The notes beneath the pieces are model-generated. The model saw only the letters and a program-made list of their open reading frames with translations. It made no database searches and was not told the DNA's origin. Source: an uncultured Psychrobacillus sp. (GTDB taxonomy: Bacteria; Bacillota; Bacilli; Bacillales_A; Planococcaceae). Taken from it: a stretch of DNA of 11,211 bases. Below are positions 5,716 to 11,211 of the stretch, piece by piece (the stretch's first letter is position 1; the number at the start of each line of letters is the position of its first letter). The translations under genes and the position numbers were made by a program. The stretch lies in the NCBI GenBank assembly GCA_934234185.1, contig CAKQHO010000113.1, positions 1 through 11,211 on the forward strand, in the 5' to 3' direction.

Positions 5716-6735
5716 ATGGCAGACAAACAAATGATTTTAGAAATAAAAGAGCTTCAAACATCCTTTTTTACAGACGATGGGGTAATTCCTTCTGTCGATC
5801 ATATTAGCTTTCATGTAAACGAAGGAGAAATTTTAGGAATAGTTGGGGAGTCCGGTTGTGGAAAAAGTGTTACCTCTCTCTCTATTTTAGGCTTAGTACC
5901 TAGCCCGCCTGGAAAAATAACTGATGGGCAAGTCGTATTTAAAGGAAAGGATTTAACAACCCTAACCGAAAAAGAAATGAGAAAGATAAGAGGAAATGAA
6001 CTTGCAATGATCTTTCAAGAGCCGATGACTTCTCTCAATCCCCTGTTTACTATTGGAAACCAATTAGTAGAAGCAATCTCTTTACATAAAAAAGGCTGGA
6101 GCAGGAAGCAAATTCATGATAGGGCTATTGAAATGCTTAAACTCGTTGGGCTAGCTAGAGCAGAGGAACTAATGAAAGATTATCCTCATCAGCTTTCTGG
6201 TGGAATGAGGCAGAGAGTGATGATTGCAATGGCACTTGTATGCGATCCAGACTTACTGATAGCAGATGAGCCTACCACGGCATTAGATGTAACGATACAA
6301 GCTCAAATTTTAAAGCTAATGAAAGAATTAAATAATCGATTAAATACAGCTGTTATTCTGATAACTCATGATTTAGGAGTCGTTGCAGAAACCTGCGAAC
6401 GTGTTCTGGTGATGTATGCCGGGAAAATAGTTGAGGAGGGAGACGTACATACCATATTTAATAATCCTCAGCATCCTTATACGAAGGGCTTGATATCTTC
6501 CGTTCCAGACATGAGATTTAAGAAACAGCGCCTATACTCGATACCTGGAAATGTCCCTAAACCTGGATCTATAAAACAGGGCTGCCGCTTTGCTGCTAGA
6601 TGTGAGCATACTTTTTCTCGTTGCTTAGAGGAAAACCCTCCTTTGTATGAAACTTCTGAAGGACACAAAACAAGATGCTTCTTATATGACCAGAAGGAGG
6701 TAGTCGACAGTGACAAAGCCGCTGTTAGAAGTTGA
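5716..6735 (+). CDS. dppD: Peptide ABC importer ATPase DppD
   Basis: One of two cytoplasmic ATPases that would power this peptide importer. The 339-residue protein carries Walker A GESGCGKS (44-51), Q-loop Gln101, signature LSGGM (160-164), Walker B LLIADE (180-185), H-loop His218 and the C-terminal oligopeptide/dipeptide ATPase extension HPYTKGLISSVP (253-264). The extension ends in four cysteines, Cys290, 296, 303 and 321, in a C-x5-C-x6-C-x17-C pattern; in some DppD proteins this region binds a [4Fe-4S] cluster. ATG 5716 is preferred over GTG 5710 because AAGGAGG (5703-5709) is 6 bases before the ATG but touches the GTG. It is the first gene of the operon, and its 3' end overlaps dppF by 26 bases in another frame. 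The assignment as the D-type subunit rests on order and on LSGGM in the signature; the substrate is inferred from the binding protein. Confidence 0.9.
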   Translation: MADKQMILEIKELQTSFFTDDGVIPSVDHISFHVNEGEILGIVGESGCGKSVTSLSILGLVPSPPGKITDGQVVFKGKDLTTLTEKEMRKIRGNELAMIFQEPMTSLNPLFTIGNQLVEAISLHKKGWSRKQIHDRAIEMLKLVGLARAEELMKDYPHQLSGGMRQRVMIAMALVCDPDLLIADEPTTALDVTIQAQILKLMKELNNRLNTAVILITHDLGVVAETCERVLVMYAGKIVEEGDVHTIFNNPQHPYTKGLISSVPDMRFKKQRLYSIPGNVPKPGSIKQGCRFAARCEHTFSRCLEENPPLYETSEGHKTRCFLYDQKEVVDSDKAAVRS

Positions 6736-7681
6736 AGGATTAAAAAAGTATTTTCCAATACGAAAAGGAATTCTAGGGAAAAAAGTTGGCTATGTAAAAG
6801 CGGTGGATGACATATCTTTTTATGTGAATGAAGGAGAAACCTTAGGAATAGTAGGAGAATCAGGTTGTGGGAAATCCACTACCGGTAGAATGCTTATGAG
6901 GTTATTAGAACCATCTGATGGGAGGGTTACGTTTAATGGTATTGAAATAACGGATCTTTCTGAGGCAGCCATGAGAAAGCTTAGAAGAGAAATTCAAATG
7001 GTCTTTCAAGATCCCTATGCATCTCTTAATCCACGTCATACAGTCGAAAAAATATTAATGGAGCCTTTAATCGTCCATCAAATTGGTAATCCAAAGGAAC
7101 GTAAGCAAAAAGTATACGGTTTACTCGAAACAGTTGGTTTAAGTAAATACCACGCTAAAAGATACCCTCACCAATTTAGTGGAGGGCAAAGGCAAAGGAT
7201 CGGTATAGCTAAAGCATTAATGACCAATCCAAAGTTAATTATCGCAGATGAACCAGTGTCAGCCTTGGATGTATCCATTCAAGCTCAAGTACTGAACCTC
7301 ATGCAGGACCTTCAAAAGGAATTAAAGCTAACCTATATATTTATCGCACATGACCTTGGAGTCGTGCGACATATTAGCGATCGAGTTGGGGTGATGTATT
7401 TAGGGAGATTAGTAGAGATTGCTCCTAGTGAAGTCTTGTATGCTGAACCATTGCATCCTTATACAAAGGCGCTTCTTTCCGCCGTTCCTGTGCCAGATCC
7501 AAGTTATAAGCGGGAACAAATCATTTTAGAGGGGGATATTCCAAGTCCTTCTAATCCTCCCTCAGGATGTACATTTCACACGAGATGTCCATATAGGATG
7601 GATGTCTGTTCAAAAGTATCACCTAGCTTAGAAGAAGTGAAACCAGATCAATTTGTTGCATGCCACTTATATAGTGTCTAG
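6710..7681 (+). CDS. dppF: Peptide ABC importer ATPase DppF
   Basis: The second ATPase of the importer, 323 residues, expected to form a heterodimer with DppD beneath the permeases. Motifs: Walker A GESGCGKST (49-57), Q-loop Gln100, signature FSGGQ (156-160, Phe in the usual Leu position, common in F-type subunits), Walker B LIIADE (176-181), H-loop His214 and the terminal extension HPYTKALLSAVP (249-260). Four cysteines at 287, 293, 300 and 318 have the same C-x5-C-x6-C-x17-C spacing as in DppD. It begins with GTG at 6710, inside the end of dppD, with AGAAGGAGG (6692-6700) 9 bases upstream, so translation is probably coupled to dppD. The next gene follows after 35 bases. Confidence 0.9.
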   Translation: MTKPLLEVEGLKKYFPIRKGILGKKVGYVKAVDDISFYVNEGETLGIVGESGCGKSTTGRMLMRLLEPSDGRVTFNGIEITDLSEAAMRKLRREIQMVFQDPYASLNPRHTVEKILMEPLIVHQIGNPKERKQKVYGLLETVGLSKYHAKRYPHQFSGGQRQRIGIAKALMTNPKLIIADEPVSALDVSIQAQVLNLMQDLQKELKLTYIFIAHDLGVVRHISDRVGVMYLGRLVEIAPSEVLYAEPLHPYTKALLSAVPVPDPSYKREQIILEGDIPSPSNPPSGCTFHTRCPYRMDVCSKVSPSLEEVKPDQFVACHLYSV

Positions 7682-7716
7682 CAGCATTGATATAAAAAAA
7701 TTTTGGAGGGGTCCAT

Positions 7717-9315
7717 ATGAGAAATAAAAAGAGGCTGTCTTTTCTTGTACTGCTCTTGTCATTAATCACATTGCTAGCTGCATGTGGAACTGGGGGAGAA
7801 AAAGCGGATAGTGATGAATCATCCGGGAACAAAGTATTAGTATTTGGACGTGGAGGAGATTCCGTATCGTTAGACCCTGCAATTGTAACAGACGGAGAAT
7901 CCTTTAAGGTAACGCAAAACGTATTCGAAACATTATTAAACTTTGGAGACCAAGATACAACAATTCATCCTGGCTTGGCGAAGGATTGGTCAACTTCAGA
8001 TGATGGTCTGACCTATACCTTTATCCTAGAAGAGGGTGTGAAATTTCATGATGGTTCAGATTTTAATGCAGAAGCGGTGGTAAAAAACTTTGAACGCTGG
8101 GCAAATGGGTCAGAAGAAAAATTCTATTATTATGGTTCAATGTTTGGGGGATACGCTGGTGATGAAGGACACGTAATTGATTCTGTTACAGCTGAAGAGG
8201 AATACAAGGTTGTCTTTAAACTAAAAAGACCACAAGCACCTTTCTTGAAAAATATTGCTATGAGCCCTTTTGGTATTGCTAGTCCAACTGCTTTCGAAAA
8301 AGATGAAGATAAATTTGGAGATAATCCAGTAGGTACAGGGCCATTTAAATTTGTTGATTGGAAGCGAAATGAAACAATTACCATTGAAAAATTTGAGGAC
8401 TATTGGATAGACGGGCAACCAAAGCTAGAAAAGGTTGTATTTCGCTCTATTCCAGACAATGCTGCACGCTTAAATGCATTAATTAACAACGAAATTGATC
8501 TTGCTGATGGAATAAATCCAGAGGACGGAGCAAGTGTTGAAAGTGATGCAAACCTACAGTTATATGAAAGACCGTCTATGAATGTTGGGTATCTAGGTTT
8601 AACTACAACTAGACCTCCTTTTGATAATGTGAAGGTTCGCCAGGCAATCAACTACGCAATCGATAAGCAATCTATCGTAGATGCTTTCTTTGAGGGAAGA
8701 GCAGATGTTGCAAAAAATCCTATACCTACTTCTATCAGCGGTTATAACGATGAGATTAAAGGCTATGAATACAATCCTGAGAAAGCCAAGGAGCTTTTAG
8801 CTGAGGCAGGCTTTGAAGGTGGATTTGAAATGGAGCTTTGGGCTATGCCAGTTCCAAGACCATACATGCCAGATGGGAAAAAGGTTGCTGAGGTAATTCA
8901 AAAGAACTTAGAGGATATTGGGGTTACTGCAAAAATTGTTTCTTATGAATGGGCCACATATTTAGAAAAAGCACGAAATGGAGAAGCAGATGCCTTCCTA
9001 TTAGGATGGACGGGAGATAACGGGGATGCTGATAACTTCTTATATGTATTATTAGATCAAGATAATATCGGAAGCAATAATTATACGTACTACAGTAACG
9101 ATGAATTACACAATATTTTAATAGATGCTCAGTCCGAAATTGATGAAGATAAACGTAATGAGTTGTATAAAAAAGCTCAAGAAATTATATTCGCCGATGC
9201 TCCTTGGGTACCACTTGCACACTCGACACCTCTATTAGCAGGAAAATCAAATCTAACTGGCTTCTTACCTCACCCAACTGGTTCAGACAAACTGGGGAAC
9301 GTAGACTTTAAGTAA
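7717..9315 (+). CDS. dppA: Peptide-binding lipoprotein, DppA-like (SBP family 5)
   Basis: The extracellular substrate-binding component, anchored to the membrane as a lipoprotein. A basic N-terminus and hydrophobic stretch lead to the lipobox LAAC, with Cys23 as the predicted lipidated residue. The 532-residue length fits family 5 (peptide/nickel-binding) proteins, and YTFILEEGVKFHDG (100-113) is the family-typical region. MPVPRPY (377-383) and GWTGDNGDADNF (430-441) closely resemble E. coli DppA. Arg381 and Asp434 line up, at a constant offset of 26, with DppA Arg355 and Asp408, which hold the peptide carboxylate and amino ends. This favours dipeptides, though relatives also bind glutathione or haem. 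The symbol follows E. coli use; in B. subtilis the dpp binding protein is named DppE. ATG 7717 follows GGAGGGG (7705-7711). A stem-loop lies after the stop. Confidence 0.9.
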   Translation: MRNKKRLSFLVLLLSLITLLAACGTGGEKADSDESSGNKVLVFGRGGDSVSLDPAIVTDGESFKVTQNVFETLLNFGDQDTTIHPGLAKDWSTSDDGLTYTFILEEGVKFHDGSDFNAEAVVKNFERWANGSEEKFYYYGSMFGGYAGDEGHVIDSVTAEEEYKVVFKLKRPQAPFLKNIAMSPFGIASPTAFEKDEDKFGDNPVGTGPFKFVDWKRNETITIEKFEDYWIDGQPKLEKVVFRSIPDNAARLNALINNEIDLADGINPEDGASVESDANLQLYERPSMNVGYLGLTTTRPPFDNVKVRQAINYAIDKQSIVDAFFEGRADVAKNPIPTSISGYNDEIKGYEYNPEKAKELLAEAGFEGGFEMELWAMPVPRPYMPDGKKVAEVIQKNLEDIGVTAKIVSYEWATYLEKARNGEADAFLLGWTGDNGDADNFLYVLLDQDNIGSNNYTYYSNDELHNILIDAQSEIDEDKRNELYKKAQEIIFADAPWVPLAHSTPLLAGKSNLTGFLPHPTGSDKLGNVDFK

Positions 9316-9323
9316 TTCTTAGG

Positions 9324-9356
9324 GGGGGAAATCGTTTTTTCGATTTCTTCCTTTTT
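9324..9356 (+). terminator. Stem-loop with T-run between dppA and dppB (possible attenuator)
   Basis: GGGGAAATCG (9325-9334) can pair with CGATTTCTTC (9341-9350), extended by G9324-C9351, with two G-T pairs and a loop of six T residues. TTTTT follows at 9352-9356. It lies 9 bases after the binding-protein stop codon and inside an operon whose permease genes must still be expressed, so partial termination or 3'-end protection of the upstream message is more likely than a full stop. Two small hairpins, TCTGG/CCAGA (9388-9401) and CTTCTC/GAGAAG (9423-9450), follow before the permease gene. This 186-base gap holds no gene. Confidence 0.65.
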
Positions 9357-9501
9357 AAAAAGAGAGGAGAAGTTTACGTATTTTACATCTGGCTAACCAG
9401 AGGAAAATAAGACGACTTAGTGCTTCTCAACATTTTTCCGATGAGAGAAGACAGTTATGATTTTAGGTTGTCCTAATAGAAAGGAAAAAGAGGTGAGGGC
9501 A

Positions 9502-10506
9502 GTGCTTCATTTTATTGGAAAAAGGCTATTTCAATTAATTCCAGTTTTACTGGGAATGTCTTTTATCGTATTTATGATTATTCGTGCTATACCAGGAGAT
9601 CCTGCTCAAGTAATACTTGGTCAGCTTGCGTCTAAAGAGGCGATAGAGGCACTGACATTAAAGCTTGGGTTAGATCAGCCATGGTACATACAATACTTTG
9701 ATTATTTATTTGGATTGTTGCAAGGAGATTTAGGTGAATCATTGAGAACAGCCAAGCCAGTTGCTGTTGAAATTTGGCCATATCTTGCAGCCACTTTCGA
9801 GCTTGCGTTTTTTGCCATGCTAATTGCTATTGTTATAGGGGTAAACGCTGGAATTATATCTGCATGGTTTCAAAATTCCTGGTTTGATTATTTGGCAATG
9901 GTTCTTGCTCTTATTGGGGTTTCCATTCCTATTTTTTGGCTTGGTTTAATGGAGCAGTGGATATTCGGTATTGAACTGCATCTACTTCCTACAGGAGGAA
10001 GAGCTGATGCGAGAGACCCGATTTCGGCGATTACAAATCTCTATGTGGTAGACACTATTTTAAATGGCCGATTTGATCAGTTGATTGTTGTGCTTAAGCA
10101 TCTTATTTTACCAAGTATAGCGCTTGCTACGATTCCAATGGCTATCATTGCTAGGATGACTCGGTCTAGTATGCTGGAGGTTATGCGCGCAGATTATGTT
10201 CGAACAGCAAGAGCAAAGGGTCAAAAAATGTTCTGGGTGGTATATAAGCATGCCTTAAAAAATGCAGTTATACCAGTACTGACAGTAATTGGTTTACAAA
10301 TGGGCCTTCTACTTGGAGGAGCAATTTTGACGGAAACAATTTTTAGCTGGCCAGGGATTGGACGGTATATATATGATGCTATCCAGTTTAGAGACTATCC
10401 AGTAATCCAATCTGGCATATTAGTTGTTGCTTTTATATTTGTCATGATTAATCTGCTGGTTGACATCTTATATGGAATTATCGATCCAAGGATTAAATAT
10501 GACTAA
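9502..10506 (+). CDS. dppB: Peptide ABC importer permease DppB
   Basis: The first of two membrane subunits forming the translocation channel. The 334-residue protein shows the DppB/OppB pattern: an N-terminal membrane segment (about 10-29) ending in the conserved RAIPGDPA (28-35), an extracytoplasmic loop, then five further hydrophobic segments near 99-121, 130-150, 199-220, 255-279 and 305-325. The cytoplasmic EAA loop that docks on the ATPase is at about 231-260 (DYVRTARAKG and following residues). TETIFSWPGIGRYI (278-291) is another family hallmark. I chose GTG 9502 because GAGGTG (9490-9495) sits 6 bases upstream and the protein then begins MLHFIGKRLFQLIP, like typical DppB proteins. An ATG at 9457 would add 15 atypical residues without a clear ribosome site. 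dppC follows after 14 bases. Confidence 0.92.
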   Translation: MLHFIGKRLFQLIPVLLGMSFIVFMIIRAIPGDPAQVILGQLASKEAIEALTLKLGLDQPWYIQYFDYLFGLLQGDLGESLRTAKPVAVEIWPYLAATFELAFFAMLIAIVIGVNAGIISAWFQNSWFDYLAMVLALIGVSIPIFWLGLMEQWIFGIELHLLPTGGRADARDPISAITNLYVVDTILNGRFDQLIVVLKHLILPSIALATIPMAIIARMTRSSMLEVMRADYVRTARAKGQKMFWVVYKHALKNAVIPVLTVIGLQMGLLLGGAILTETIFSWPGIGRYIYDAIQFRDYPVIQSGILVVAFIFVMINLLVDILYGIIDPRIKYD

Positions 10507-10520
10507 AAGGAGAGATAGAT

Positions 10521-11211
10521 ATGTCTGAAACAGCTCCGATAAAGTCTGTTCCCAATAGTTTAAATGAGGAAACAAATGTAGGACCATGGCAGGAGGCATG
10601 GAGAGGCTTTCGTAAAAATAAAATAGCATTAGTAGGTACATCCATAGTCTTGGTGTTTATTATCATAGCAATTTTTGCCCCTTGGCTAGCACCTGAAGGG
10701 ATAAATGATCAGCTTATGAGTAGACGTTTACAGGCACCGTCCAGTAAACATTGGTTTGGAACAGATGACTTCGGAAGGGATATTTTTTCAAGAGTAATTC
10801 TCGGGGCTAGGATTTCACTCTGGGTAGGCTTCTTTTCTGTAATTGGCTCCCTTATTATCGGAAGTATATTAGGGATTATTGCTGGGTATTATGGGAAATG
10901 GGTGGATATAATCATTTCTAGAATTTTTGACATAATGCTTGCCTTTCCAAGTATTTTACTGGCTATAGCAATTGTTTCTATTTTAGGGCCATCCCTACAA
11001 AATGCTTTAATTGCAATAGCTATTATTAATATCCCCAATTTCGGACGATTAATCAGATCTAGAGTGCTTAGTATCAAGGAGGAGGAATACATAACATCAG
11101 CTAGAGCTACAGGTATGAAGAACATTCGTATATTGTTTTCACACATCCTCCCTAATTCAATGGCCCCTGTTATCGTTTCAGGTACGTTAGCTATTGCAAC
11201 TGCAATAATTG
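10521..11211 (+). CDS. dppC: Peptide ABC importer permease DppC, 3'-truncated by window end
   Basis: The second permease subunit; 230 codons are visible and the frame is open at the window edge, so roughly the last quarter is missing. After a polar N-terminus there is a membrane segment at about 36-56, then HWFGTDDFGRDIFSR (77-91), the signature of DppC/OppC proteins. Hydrophobic segments follow at about 98-121, 137-155 and 160-172. The EAA loop contacting the ATPase is at about 188-217 (EEYITSARATG onward). ATG 10521 has AAGGAG (10507-10512) 8 bases upstream and starts 14 bases after the dppB stop, so the two are co-transcribed. Whether more operon genes follow cannot be seen. Confidence 0.93.
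   Translation, partial: MSETAPIKSVPNSLNEETNVGPWQEAWRGFRKNKIALVGTSIVLVFIIIAIFAPWLAPEGINDQLMSRRLQAPSSKHWFGTDDFGRDIFSRVILGARISLWVGFFSVIGSLIIGSILGIIAGYYGKWVDIIISRIFDIMLAFPSILLAIAIVSILGPSLQNALIAIAIINIPNFGRLIRSRVLSIKEEEYITSARATGMKNIRILFSHILPNSMAPVIVSGTLAIATAII

Noticed and set aside
8130..8651. Three minus-strand open frames within the binding-protein gene
   Set aside because: They are antisense to a clearly real family 5 binding protein, and their translations show no known motif.
9457..9501. Upstream ATG extension of dppB by 15 residues
   Set aside because: No good Shine-Dalgarno precedes it and the added residues do not fit the family; GTG 9502 has GAGGTG at the right distance and yields a standard DppB N-terminus.
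1..11211. Search for CRISPR arrays, tRNA or rRNA, transposases, toxin-antitoxin or phage-defence genes
   Set aside because: No repeated spacer pattern, cloverleaf, insertion-sequence ends or accessory gene was seen; the window consists of conserved housekeeping genes and a standard peptide importer.

Overview
This window looks like ordinary chromosome from a low-GC, endospore-forming member of the Bacillaceae. The DNA is AT-rich by eye, Shine-Dalgarno sites are strong (GGAGG type), start codons are ATG or GTG, and intrinsic terminators end in T-runs. A gamma-type small acid-soluble spore protein sits behind a forespore-type promoter. The gene order yfhH - yfhJ - yfhP - mutY - sspE - ntdP(ygaC) - ygaD matches, with gaps, the yfh/yga region of Bacillus subtilis. 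I could not assign genus or species from sequence alone.

Left part (1-2636): the 3' end of yfhH is followed directly by yfhJ on the + strand. These converge on yfhP, a membrane protein on the - strand, with a strong hairpin between them. yfhP is divergent from mutY, the adenine DNA glycosylase that removes A opposite 8-oxoguanine. The divergent intergenic region carries an imperfect 21-bp dyad.

Middle part (2637-5576): a short (52-residue) single-repeat gamma SASP is preceded by a sigma-G-like promoter and followed by a textbook terminator. Next come ntdP, a nucleoside tri-/diphosphatase with all its expected catalytic and metal residues and an extended -10 promoter, and ygaD, a homodimeric-type ABC exporter. 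Each has its own terminator, so these are mostly single-gene units. The stretch between mutY and the SASP gene (2637-2824) shows no gene; fabL, found there in B. subtilis, is absent.

Right part (5577-11211): a peptide-import operon in the order ATPase, ATPase, binding protein, permease, permease (dppD-dppF-dppA-dppB-dppC), cut off inside dppC by the window end. The binding lipoprotein has the DppA-type ligand residues (an Arg in MPVPRPY and an Asp in GWTGDNGD), so di- or short-peptide uptake is the best guess. A CodY-like box (12 of 15 consensus positions) lies between the likely promoter and dppD, which would fit repression under amino-acid sufficiency. A hairpin followed by a T-run sits between dppA and dppB and could hold permease expression below that of the binding protein.

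I found no convincing previously undescribed system, mobile element, CRISPR array, tRNA or rRNA. The points worth checking are the CodY-like site, the dppA-dppB stem-loop, the matched four-cysteine motifs in both ATPases, the shortened SASP and the synteny break after ygaD.
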